35,522 nt of DNA from Oscillospiraceae bacterium (GTDB taxonomy: Bacteria; Bacillota; Clostridia; Oscillospirales; Ruminococcaceae). The translations under genes were made by a program, and so were the position numbers. Position 1 is the stretch's first letter. Each line of letters starts with the position of its first letter. Shown one piece after another: positions 10,458-17,511 of the stretch. The DNA lies in the NCBI GenBank assembly GCA_017505635.1, contig JAFVOU010000028.1, positions 1 through 35,522 on the forward strand, read 5' to 3'. The notes beneath the pieces were generated by a model. The model was not told the DNA's origin, did no database searches, and worked only from the letters and a program-made list of their open reading frames with translations.

Positions 10458-11180
10458 TTACATTAAACTTCCTGCTTCTGATACTATTGATCCTGCATCG
10501 CCAGAACCAAACATGTTTCCAAAAAAGTTTCCTGCGCCACTAAGGAATTTACCGAATCCGCTTTCTCCGTTCATATTTGTGGTTTCTTCTGGGTTTTTGC
10601 TTGGCGATCCTGTGGCTTTCCAAACTGTATTTGCGCCACCACCTGTTGCTTCCATAATCAAGTCTGCTGCAAGTTTTATGGTTGTTTGTGCAAGTTCGGT
10701 ATTCAGCGCGTATTGACCTGCTTTTCTACCTATCTTTGCTTGTTCTTGATAAGATTTGTATGTTGCTTTATCCATCCTTGCATTGCTCTCTACAGTTTGA
10801 ATATCCATGTTTATATTATGCGCAGATTCTTTGTGTTTTTCAAGTATATTGCTCATGGATACGCGAAGTCCGCGCGCAGCTGTTGCCACAACATCGTTTG
10901 CAATGGCAGAATTGAACTTGTCTTGCAGTTGGTTTTTCACATACAGCACCTGGTTATCCAGTGCTTTCATCTTGTTTTCATATGCTTTTACGGTGTTTCT
11001 GGTTTCTCTTTTAAGGTTTCCACTGCGCATACCGTAGAAAGCAATTGAATCGAACCAGCGAATCGCATCTGCTATCGTGGTATCGAATCGGCTTTCAAGT
11101 TCTTTTGCTCTGGCTGCGCTTAGCGAAGAAGTGCTTAATGCCGATGTGTTTGGATCATATGTTGTGTATGCTTCTGCCAT
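10458..11180 (-). CDS. Internal virion protein (gp14-like), 240 aa
   Basis: Directly follows the tail tubular protein B gene and precedes the 541-residue internal protein. The N-terminal half is long amphipathic helix with many Asn, Gln and Lys. The C-terminus is low-complexity, Gly/Ser-rich with small hydrophobic residues (FGKFLSGAGNFFGNMFGSG), a pattern common in gp14-type proteins that insert in the envelope during ejection. Start ATG at 11180 overlaps the end region of the upstream gene and has only a weak TTGGA ribosome site, suggesting translational coupling. Confidence 0.65.
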   Translation of the reverse strand: MAEAYTTYDPNTSALSTSSLSAARAKELESRFDTTIADAIRWFDSIAFYGMRSGNLKRETRNTVKAYENKMKALDNQVLYVKNQLQDKFNSAIANDVVATAARGLRVSMSNILEKHKESAHNINMDIQTVESNARMDKATYKSYQEQAKIGRKAGQYALNTELAQTTIKLAADLIMEATGGGANTVWKATGSPSKNPEETTNMNGESGFGKFLSGAGNFFGNMFGSGDAGSIVSEAGSLM

Positions 11181-11181
11181 T

Positions 11182-13629
11182 TTAACTATCCAATGTTCCG
11201 TATTCTATATTCATCAGTAATGATTCTAGATGGAACATTGCCCCATTGTTGTTAGTTATTGTGTATTTTATCTCGTCTTTCATGCCTGTTACGCCATAGA
11301 AGCAGATGTGGTCTGTTCTTGGGTTCATGTATCCTGTCTTTCCATTTATAGTTATAGCACCTGCTTGGGTGTCATGTACAGACATTTGTACTTTTCCGAT
11401 TCGTTTCATAACAGATTTTGTTTTTCCGCCTACGTCAATCGGGTGCGAAACTATCTTTGCGTTGATCGGAAGTCCTATGGTGACGTTGGTAAGTCCAGAC
11501 AGGTCGTCTGTTATTTCGCCATCGTATGTGGTGGTTGTTTTGAATTGAAACACCCCATCCGCATATATATTTACGTCTGTGTTGCAAAGTGTTGTTCTAA
11601 AATACAGTGGCGATGTTACATATCTTGGTGCAAAGTAGTTGTGTCCGCCATTTGTATGTAGTGGGCTTATAAAATCCGCATCTGATTCAAAGTCTAATAT
11701 TGCTGGAATAATTATTTGTCCTAAATATGATCCAAAGTTCATAACAACCATGAAAATTGTTTTTGTTTTTGTTTGTATTACACTATGTACCAATGGAACA
11801 GTTGTTGACATGTCGTACATGGTTCTTGGAAACATCCATCTTGACCATATATTCGCCTGATTGTTTGGCACAAAGTTACAGACTGCGATTCTTGGGTGTT
11901 CGTCTGAATCTTCGTTTACGATGAACAGGTGTTTTCCTGTGCTGTATATTTTATCTTCGAACGCTGCCATGAATAGCGGATACCATATCAGGTCTTTTGG
12001 TGCCAATGTGTTTATGCTGGATGAATTGAATATATTGTTTGTGAATTCATACTGCATAGCTTTGATTTGGTTTCCTGTGCTGTCTGCGTATAGGCATAGC
12101 GATTCAAATACCAGCGGTTCGCAGTTTTCCAAGGATCCATTTCCAGATTGTTTTACTACTTTTCCGTCATATGCGTATTCGTACGAATCGGTCATGATTT
12201 TAAGCCCATTATAGTCAACCAGGTGTACGATTTTTTCTTTGAAGTTTGTTAGAATGTCTAGTGTTATTGCTTCGTTGTCTTGGTTGTAGTCATTTTTGAA
12301 ATCTGTGTATCTGGCTATTTGTGAACCTATTGTTACCGAATAGTTCTGTGTTGAAGAACTTGCCCATGATCCAGCCCATAGTCTTTGGTCTAGGAACAGA
12401 AGTTTTGTTGGGTGTGGATAAATTTCTGACCATTGCCAGCTGGTCGGTTGTAACGATACAAATCCGTATTCTACGTTAACCGATGTATCTGTTGCGTTAT
12501 CGTCTGCAACTGGTGTGAGCAGTGCGCCAAACATAATCTGGTCTGTTCCGTCAGAATCGAATCCTTCTACGCGCATGTATGCACCATTCGAAGGGAACTG
12601 AACGATTGATCCAAGTGGTATATAATCCGCTATTTGTGGTGGTGTGTTTGTAAAAAACGATGTGCAGTCGTATGTATCACCGCCAGGGGTATAAAAATAG
12701 AAATATGCTTGTGATGATGTAATTTTTACTTTGACTACATACTGGGTAGATTCTCCCATGGATGTGTATGTAAAGTTAGCAACTATTTGGTTGTTATTAT
12801 ATGTTGTTCCATTGGTCATCGTGAAAGATCCAATGGATCCGCTGCTTGTTGTGTTTATATATGGAGTATGCCATCCACCACTATGTCGATGCACATAAAA
12901 TGTAGTGGTTGCGCCTGTCCATGTTCCTGTTACTGCTGCAAGTGTTATTCCTGTTTTAATAGACGAATAAACAGTTGTTTGTCCATTTGGTTCTGCAAAT
13001 ATATAGTTTTTTATTGAGTTGGCTTGGAAATTAAGTCCTGTGACTTGTGTCGAGTCTACTTGTTTTGTTTGTGCACCGTATGGCGCATACCATCCAGCAC
13101 TAAACTGCCATACGGTGCACGATATATCAAATGAGTTGTTGTTGGTTTCAAAGTTAGAAACCTGTATTTTATATACATTGTTTGCATCTGCTATCAGCAT
13201 ATAATTGTTTTGCTGTGCATATGATACTGCTCTGTATCCATATGTTAAGGTTCCGCCTTCGTTTGATATAACTGCGCGTGTATGTGGTTGTGGGTCGTTC
13301 ACCCCATTAATAATTTTATACGCAACCATTTCATCGTTTTTTACTCTGATGAATTCTGTTCTGCCAGTGTAATGTACGCAGATTAAGATAATATCGTTTT
13401 CTGTTATATAAAACGGTATGATTTGTGCGTGTTTGTCATAGTCGAATTCACAGTTATCGCCTTGCAAAACTTTTAATGCTGGTCTGCGCGATATGTTTCC
13501 ATATATGTCTGGAATGCAGTTTTCCATAAGTTCCAGCGAAGCCTGTGTTACACCAGTGTCGGTTCTTTCTTCAAGTGCTTCTGCTGTTTCTCCACGCGAC
13601 CATTTAACTCGTTTCTGTTGGCTTTGCAT
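11182..13629 (-). CDS. Tail tubular protein B (gp12-like nozzle), 815 aa
   Basis: A large beta-rich protein. Its opening, with Asn/Gln followed by QASLELMENCIPDIYGNISRRPAL, is characteristic of podoviral gp12-type nozzle proteins, which begin with a stretch describing a list of contributing chains (GNISRRP). I selected ATG at 13629, which overlaps the upstream stop as TAATG and has GGTGGGGGA as ribosome binding site; a longer frame to 13662 is open but lacks a site. It is paired with the 264-residue gp11-like gene immediately upstream. Residues are rich in Thr, Asn, Tyr and Ser, as in nozzle beta-propellers. Confidence 0.8.
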   Translation of the reverse strand: MQSQQKRVKWSRGETAEALEERTDTGVTQASLELMENCIPDIYGNISRRPALKVLQGDNCEFDYDKHAQIIPFYITENDIILICVHYTGRTEFIRVKNDEMVAYKIINGVNDPQPHTRAVISNEGGTLTYGYRAVSYAQQNNYMLIADANNVYKIQVSNFETNNNSFDISCTVWQFSAGWYAPYGAQTKQVDSTQVTGLNFQANSIKNYIFAEPNGQTTVYSSIKTGITLAAVTGTWTGATTTFYVHRHSGGWHTPYINTTSSGSIGSFTMTNGTTYNNNQIVANFTYTSMGESTQYVVKVKITSSQAYFYFYTPGGDTYDCTSFFTNTPPQIADYIPLGSIVQFPSNGAYMRVEGFDSDGTDQIMFGALLTPVADDNATDTSVNVEYGFVSLQPTSWQWSEIYPHPTKLLFLDQRLWAGSWASSSTQNYSVTIGSQIARYTDFKNDYNQDNEAITLDILTNFKEKIVHLVDYNGLKIMTDSYEYAYDGKVVKQSGNGSLENCEPLVFESLCLYADSTGNQIKAMQYEFTNNIFNSSSINTLAPKDLIWYPLFMAAFEDKIYSTGKHLFIVNEDSDEHPRIAVCNFVPNNQANIWSRWMFPRTMYDMSTTVPLVHSVIQTKTKTIFMVVMNFGSYLGQIIIPAILDFESDADFISPLHTNGGHNYFAPRYVTSPLYFRTTLCNTDVNIYADGVFQFKTTTTYDGEITDDLSGLTNVTIGLPINAKIVSHPIDVGGKTKSVMKRIGKVQMSVHDTQAGAITINGKTGYMNPRTDHICFYGVTGMKDEIKYTITNNNGAMFHLESLLMNIEYGTLDS

Positions 13630-14423
13630 TAGATTCCCCCACCTAATCTGCCACGAATCCACAACATAGGATTACCAGTCAAGGAATCGTGTTTGTTGCG
13701 TTTACTGTCAATATTCTTTGCTTTGCGGAAGAAGAACGGTTCTTCTGCGGTCAATAATTGTTGTCTTTGCATATCTCCGTTCAAGTATCCGTTCAATCTC
13801 TGTGCCAAGAATATCTTAAACCAGTCCACGAATTCTGATGTAAATACCGATTCGTCTACGTTTGCTATGTATTTTGCATGCAGTTTGTTCGCGTTGGTAT
13901 ATACTGTATCTCCTACTGTAATATAATCGCCCAAGATTGTCAATTGGTCGTTTGTGTAGCAGGACAGATATCCTATAAAATCTTCGGGCAGGTATGCTGC
14001 TTTTTTGTATTTACCAGTGGTTTGTGAATTTGGCTTTCCTGTCAATGTGACCTGTGTTGGAACATTGCCTGTGGCTAGATAGTCAAGGTATATGCTTTCT
14101 TCGTTTGCGTATATCTTTGTGCCGTTTGTTATGTGTGAAAAGTTTGTGATCTGGGTGGACATTCCACTATCGGTGTATAATGTGATTGGTGTGCCTTTCA
14201 TCCAGTCTGAAGGCATATCGAAGTAGTTTTCGTATGTTTCTATGCTTGCGTATTTGAATGCCCAAGACCATTGATACATTGATAATGCGACTGCTTTACC
14301 CAGCGCATATTGCGTATTTACGATTGGAATATCTGTATTGGTATTATCTGTCCAGTCATCAATGGTTTCATGGTTTAATTCCATCAATGCAAGGTTTTTA
14401 ATTTCTTCTGCTGTAAATGCCAT
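13629..14423 (-). CDS. Tail tubular protein A (gp11-like adaptor), 264 aa
   Basis: Starts at ATG 14423 after GGGGAA. The N-terminus (MAFTAEEIKNLALMELN) with repeated Ala/Leu helix and the following KAVALSMYQWSWAFKYASIE resemble podoviral adaptor proteins (gp11/gp4-type), in which an alpha-helical bundle bridges portal and nozzle. A beta-rich middle is followed by FVDWFKIFLAQRLNGYLNG and MQRQQLLTAEEPFFFRKAKNID, where family members carry a helix and a conserved array of Arg/Lys near the C-terminus. Position between capsid and gp12-like gene agrees. Confidence 0.8.
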   Translation of the reverse strand: MAFTAEEIKNLALMELNHETIDDWTDNTNTDIPIVNTQYALGKAVALSMYQWSWAFKYASIETYENYFDMPSDWMKGTPITLYTDSGMSTQITNFSHITNGTKIYANEESIYLDYLATGNVPTQVTLTGKPNSQTTGKYKKAAYLPEDFIGYLSCYTNDQLTILGDYITVGDTVYTNANKLHAKYIANVDESVFTSEFVDWFKIFLAQRLNGYLNGDMQRQQLLTAEEPFFFRKAKNIDSKRNKHDSLTGNPMLWIRGRLGGGI

Positions 14424-14443
14424 GTTTTTCCCCTATTGATTTA

Positions 14444-14472
14444 CCCAACCCTGCTTTTTACACAGGGAAGGG
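14444..14472 (-). promoter_or_regulatory. Intergenic RNA hairpin between the 87-aa gene and gp11-like gene
   Basis: On the minus strand, CCC-TT-CCCTG, a nine-base loop, then CAGGG-TT-GGG can fold into two stacked GC stems (5 bp and 3 bp) separated by a TT/TT internal loop. No run of T follows, so it is not a standard intrinsic terminator. It ends about 20 bases before the next gene's start and could mark an RNA processing site, slow polymerase, or protect the capsid transcript 3' end. Confidence 0.45.
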
Positions 14473-14486
14473 CAAAGCAACAACTC

Positions 14487-14750
14487 TTAGCTTAATGTTT
14501 TTGTTGTAACTTGACCAGGTTGATCGTCAATCACACCTTCCATATCATCCAACTTTATTGGCAAATCTGATGCTTGTGGTATAATTGCGATTCTGTCACC
14601 TTTTTTCAAGCCAAGGTTATCTGGCCAGTAACCTACTGTTCCACTAATGGTATCGTTATCTTCGTTCCAGTATTTGAAGTAGCGAACGCCACCCAAAATA
14701 CTTTTTACATTTGCTTCTTCTGAATAGAAGTTCACTAATTTGAATGCCAT
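14487..14750 (-). CDS. Small beta-rich virion protein, possible capsid decoration or head-completion protein, 87 aa
   Basis: Located immediately downstream of the major capsid gene with its own AAAGGAG site and ATG. The product begins MAFKLVNFYSEEANV and includes GLKKGDRIAIIPQ, a beta-barrel-like segment, with no membrane helix. Small proteins directly after the capsid gene are often decoration proteins, but no family is recognised here. Its function is inferred only from position and size. Confidence 0.5.
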   Translation of the reverse strand: MAFKLVNFYSEEANVKSILGGVRYFKYWNEDNDTISGTVGYWPDNLGLKKGDRIAIIPQASDLPIKLDDMEGVIDDQPGQVTTKTLS

Positions 14751-14772
14751 TGTATTCTCCTTTCGTTATAGA

Positions 14773-15612
14773 TTAAATAGCCAATTCGATACCGACAACA
14801 CCTTTATCATCGATAACCACTGATCCAGCTGAGCACCAGAATGAGTGATAGTAACCATGATATTGTGGTGTGTCTGCCACGTGAACATCGCGGATTTTGC
14901 CGATAAATGTACCGACAGCTCTCTTATCGAACAAGAACGCCATTACACCACCGTTGGCACCTGTTGGCAATTGATAGTCTGGTTGGGATGATGGAACGAA
15001 TTCCCATTTCACACCCATCCAAGTTTTTACTTCTGCGCCAGTTACCAATGGGCGATGGTCGTTGATCAAGAAGTTTACCCATGTGACATCGTTTTCCATG
15101 TCTTCTTGCATTTTGGCTGGACCAACCAAGGTCAATTCATCCATGCTAACTGCGTTTTCGCGCAACAAGCCTTTAGCTTCGGACAAGATGGAAGTGGACA
15201 TTGGGTCAGAGCTATGGTTCAAATACATGTTGATGGAATCATAACCTGTATTCAAAGCATTGATAACGCGTTGACCGATACCACGATTCAAAGCATAGAT
15301 AGCTGCATCTGTGTTTGTACGTGCTTCATCGATGTTCAACTTTGGTGCGTTGCGGTATTCAATCACGAAGTCAACATACAAGTCTTCCACTGTTGCTGTA
15401 ACAGGGTTGTAGGACATTGGCTGTGGAACACCGATTGCGCCTGGTACTAATGCCTGTGCTGTGAATTTGCCTGCTACTGCGAAGCGTGCATCTTCACCTT
15501 TTTCGCCAGAACGAACTGTTGTACCAGCAATAAGGTTGGTTGTTTTGGTTTGGTATGCATCTTTGACTAATGGGTCAAAGTATGTTATGTACATTGCTAA
15601 AATATTGGCCAT
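14773..15612 (-). CDS. Major capsid protein, 279 aa
   Basis: HK97-fold-type capsid candidate. It lies between the scaffold/head genes and the tail tube genes, with a strong AAAGGAG site and ATG at 15612. The sequence MANILAMYITYFDPLVKDAYQT, then TTVRSGEKGEDARF and PVTATVEDLYVDFVIEYRNAP, resembles the phage capsid family in which an N-terminal arm and an E-loop with a GE(K)G motif are followed by a helix NRGIGQRVINAL. Codon use is cleaner than in neighbours (more C-ending and less rare codons by eye), in keeping with high expression. It has its own promoter region and an upstream terminator. Confidence 0.85.
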   Translation of the reverse strand: MANILAMYITYFDPLVKDAYQTKTTNLIAGTTVRSGEKGEDARFAVAGKFTAQALVPGAIGVPQPMSYNPVTATVEDLYVDFVIEYRNAPKLNIDEARTNTDAAIYALNRGIGQRVINALNTGYDSINMYLNHSSDPMSTSILSEAKGLLRENAVSMDELTLVGPAKMQEDMENDVTWVNFLINDHRPLVTGAEVKTWMGVKWEFVPSSQPDYQLPTGANGGVMAFLFDKRAVGTFIGKIRDVHVADTPQYHGYYHSFWCSAGSVVIDDKGVVGIELAI

Positions 15613-15669
15613 AATAAACTCCTTTTGTTAGCCATAATTTTTATTTTTGGTTTCAAAAGCAATTATATC

Positions 15670-15683
15670 AGTCGTGCCATGTT
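15670..15683 (-). repeat. Direct repeat copy 2, AAC(A/G)TGGCACGACT
   Basis: The minus strand reads AACATGGCACGACT. It abuts the extended -10 element of the capsid promoter, covering the place between -10 and the missing -35. It matches the copy at 15711-15724 at 13 of 14 bases. The arrangement suggests a protein-binding site. Confidence 0.6.
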
Positions 15684-15710
15684 ATTGGGATTGTGTGGGT
15701 CTTGTAAGCA

Positions 15711-15724
15711 AGTCGTGCCACGTT
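15711..15724 (-). repeat. Direct repeat copy 1, AAC(A/G)TGGCACGACT
   Basis: The minus strand reads AACGTGGCACGACT, 41 bases upstream of copy 2, that is about four helical turns on the same face of the DNA. It lies just downstream of a TATAAA-like element. No function is known to me. Confidence 0.6.
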
Positions 15725-15788
15725 TTATAACAAGGGTCTAATTGTCTTGCTACTTTGAAAATAACAAGATATTTTTTTTATTTCAAGC

Positions 15789-15817
15789 AAAAAATAACCC
15801 CAGGCTTTCGTCTGGGG
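15789..15817 (-). terminator. Rho-independent terminator upstream of capsid gene
   Basis: On the minus strand CCCCAG, an eight-base loop with GAAA, then CTGGGG is followed by TTATTTTTT. A six-base GC stem and U-rich tail make a conventional intrinsic terminator. It ends the packaging/scaffold transcript before the capsid gene, which then needs its own promoter or read-through. It is the clearest intrinsic terminator I could find in the genome. Confidence 0.85.
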
Positions 15818-15854
15818 ATATGATAGTTAAGTTTAGGTTTGAGAGATGTCCTTA

Positions 15855-15883
15855 TATATAGTGAATAGAATTCACTTTGTCAA
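15855..15883 (-). promoter_or_regulatory. Sigma-70 promoter with a palindromic operator in the spacer
   Basis: TTGACA (15878-15883), a 17-base spacer, and TATATA (15855-15860). The spacer is mostly a perfect inverted repeat AGTGAAT-TCT-ATTCACT (15860-15876), overlapping the first base of the -10, as expected for a repressor-type operator. The terminator begins about 30 bases after the predicted start site. Confidence 0.65.
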
Positions 15884-15887
15884 GGGC

Positions 15888-15923
15888 TTATTTCTTTCCG
15901 CCTTTCTTTTTTCCGCATGCCAT
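15888..15923 (-). CDS. Eleven-residue basic peptide MACGKKKGGKK
   Basis: ATG at 15923 has an ideal AAAGGAG site six bases upstream, and the frame closes at TAA after 11 codons. The peptide has one Cys and six Lys. It follows the 53-residue basic protein gene with the same SD-ATG spacing as its neighbours and precedes the promoter and terminator. It may be a real micro-peptide (for example nucleic acid binding or DNA charge neutralisation) or the relic of a longer gene. Confidence 0.5.
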   Translation of the reverse strand: MACGKKKGGKK

Positions 15924-15934
15924 GGTTTTCTCCT

Positions 15935-16096
15935 TTATTTAACTTTTTTTAAGTTTGGGTTTGCGCGCTTTGCTGCAGGGCTGGCTTTTCTGGTTGCAGA
16001 TGCCAAGATAGCACCTGCCGCTTTCATGCTAACCCCTTCTTTGCGTGCAATCTGTTTTTGTGCTGCTTTGAATCCCATGCCTTTGTGTGCTTTCAT
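15935..16096 (-). CDS. Small basic virion-associated protein, 53 aa
   Basis: Starts MKAHKGMGFKAAQKQIA at ATG 16096 after AAAGGAG. It is Lys/Ala-rich: the middle reads GVSMKAAGAILASATRKASP and the end AKRANPNLKKVK. Similar small basic proteins with the GMGFKA...KKAGAILA...KASPAAKRANP pattern are, as I recall, recurrent beside head genes in many tailed phages; function is unassigned. Location between the holin-like gene and the capsid control region suggests a minor head or DNA-packaging accessory. Confidence 0.75.
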   Translation of the reverse strand: MKAHKGMGFKAAQKQIARKEGVSMKAAGAILASATRKASPAAKRANPNLKKVK

Positions 16097-16099
16097 TGT

Positions 16100-16267
16100 T
16101 TACTCCTTTGTGAACAATTTTAAGTATTCCAGCACACCGTTTATGGCTGCTACTGCGCCTGCTACGTATACTGAAATGTCAAATCCCCATGTTCCACATA
16201 CTGCTGATACTGGTATTACTAATATATTTAGTGTATCTATTATTTTTTGCAAGGTTTCTTTTTTCAT
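16100..16267 (-). CDS. Holin-like small membrane protein, 55 aa
   Basis: ATG at 16267 after AAGGAG. A short charged N-terminus (MKKETLQKIID) is followed by two hydrophobic segments, TLNILVIPVSAVCGTWGF and ISVYVAGAVAAINGVLEYL, and a charged tail (KLFTKE). Two membrane helices, small size and a lysine-bearing tail fit a class II/III-type phage holin. Location amid head genes, far from the lysis-type genes at 33-34 kb, is unusual, so another membrane role remains possible. Confidence 0.6.
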   Translation of the reverse strand: MKKETLQKIIDTLNILVIPVSAVCGTWGFDISVYVAGAVAAINGVLEYLKLFTKE

Positions 16268-16278
16268 ATTGGTTCTCC

Positions 16279-17508
16279 TTAGAATGTTGCTGGCAAGTTA
16301 AATAATACTGTTGCTGTTGTTGAACCGAATTTGTTTTGAACGTCTGTCCATGTGGATAATAGGCTCTGCAAATTCGATGGGAAGTGAACAACACAGTTAT
16401 TTGTTCCGCTAAGCATATCGTGGAATTGGTCTGTGTATGTGCCAAAACTGGTTGAATTCAATTCTGGGAATTTGATTTCTTGGATGCCAGAATTTCTAAA
16501 TGCAGAATCAAATACCGCAGAAGCAGCGATTTTACTCAGTTTTGGAAACTCTATTTCTTGCAATAATGTGCAATCTTGAAACCATCCTTTGCATGCCTGC
16601 GTTCCTGATATTGTTTCAAGCATAGGTACTTGCACCACTATCAAGTTTATACATTTTGAAAATTCATTTAAACATGCCTTATCTGCCTGAATGTTTTTCC
16701 AGTTTGATGCAGAGAACGATTTTAATGCCGAACCAGCAAACATGCTGTCGCATGCATTTGTTCCTACAACACTTTCTAGGCTTGGTAATGATGCACCTTG
16801 AAGGTTACCTGTTCCAGCAAACATGAATGAACAAGAGCCATTTCCTGATATTTTTACTAGTCTTTGCATGTGTATTGTATCAATACCAGAATTTCTAAAC
16901 ATAGCATTGCATACGTTGTTTCCTGATATTAATGTCACATTGAACATATTTACTTCGTTTAATCCTGTGGTTTTGAAAAACGCATAATACAAGGAATTAA
17001 GGTGTGTTAATTGTTCCAAGGAACTAAAATCAAGTGTGCCAGATATTTGGTCGTTTTGATAATATGCTCTATACAAAGCATAGTCTGATATATCTTTTGC
17101 ACCGTTCAGGTTGATTTTTCTTGTGGTTGAAACAGATGGTATCAATAATCCTGTTGCATCTGTATCAAATTCTCTGAATGATACTGGCAAAGAACCGCCA
17201 CCACCGCCACTTAATTCTGCCACAAGGTGTACCTTGTGTTCGAATCCGTTTTGGTCTTTTGCGTATCCTATGCTTACACTGGGGTTTTGTGATAAGCGAA
17301 GATGGTTAAGTACAGCCACAAGATGCACTTTGTGTTTAAATCCGTTTGTATCTTTCACGAATCCTGTGTCAATACTAGGGTTTTTTGATAATTCCAAACT
17401 TCCAGGAACGATTGCTGTGAGAACAGAACGGTGCTTTGTTCCGCCCTGTTCAACAAATCCTTCGCTGCAATTTGCGTTTTTTTCTAAAAACAAGTCACCG
17501 TCTGCCAT
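16279..17508 (-). CDS. Virion protein with three 32-aa repeats and BspA-type leucine-rich repeats, 409 aa
   Basis: Starts MADGDLFLEKN at 17508, just after the preceding stop. Residues 6-37, 38-69 and 70-101 are three tandem 32-residue repeats of pattern LxLxKNxxxxxGFVxDxxGxxH(K/R)xxLxA. A Gly5-Ser hinge follows (101-106). The C-terminal part from about 120 carries repeated blocks of about 22-24 residues with CxxMF or CxxxF cores (CNAMFRNSGI, CSFMFAGTGN, CDSMFAGSAL, CKGWFQDCTL) and LPxLxxI, the BspA/LRR_5 signature of surface recognition proteins. It sits between a scaffold-like gene and the holin-like gene, so a head fibre or adhesive decoration is inferred. Confidence 0.7.
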   Translation of the reverse strand: MADGDLFLEKNANCSEGFVEQGGTKHRSVLTAIVPGSLELSKNPSIDTGFVKDTNGFKHKVHLVAVLNHLRLSQNPSVSIGYAKDQNGFEHKVHLVAELSGGGGGSLPVSFREFDTDATGLLIPSVSTTRKINLNGAKDISDYALYRAYYQNDQISGTLDFSSLEQLTHLNSLYYAFFKTTGLNEVNMFNVTLISGNNVCNAMFRNSGIDTIHMQRLVKISGNGSCSFMFAGTGNLQGASLPSLESVVGTNACDSMFAGSALKSFSASNWKNIQADKACLNEFSKCINLIVVQVPMLETISGTQACKGWFQDCTLLQEIEFPKLSKIAASAVFDSAFRNSGIQEIKFPELNSTSFGTYTDQFHDMLSGTNNCVVHFPSNLQSLLSTWTDVQNKFGSTTATVLFNLPATF

Positions 17509-17511
17509 TTT

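Larger units (their letters stand above)
15613..15797 (-). promoter_or_regulatory. Capsid gene promoter/leader region
   Basis: This 185-base AT-rich stretch has no supportable gene. On the minus strand it contains an extended -10, TGATATAAT (15662-15670), with no recognisable -35, giving a leader of about 43 bases to the capsid ATG. Farther upstream are two weaker -10-like sites of form TTGTTAT (TTGTTATTTT and TTGTTATAAA). A TTGAAA-17-TATTTT pair lies immediately after the terminator. Two 14-base direct repeats are listed separately. Confidence 0.55.

Noticed and set aside
15606..15645. 12-codon minus-strand frame MANKRSLLWPIF at the capsid start
   Set aside because: No ribosome site, and it contains the capsid gene's own ribosome site; translation would interfere with capsid initiation.
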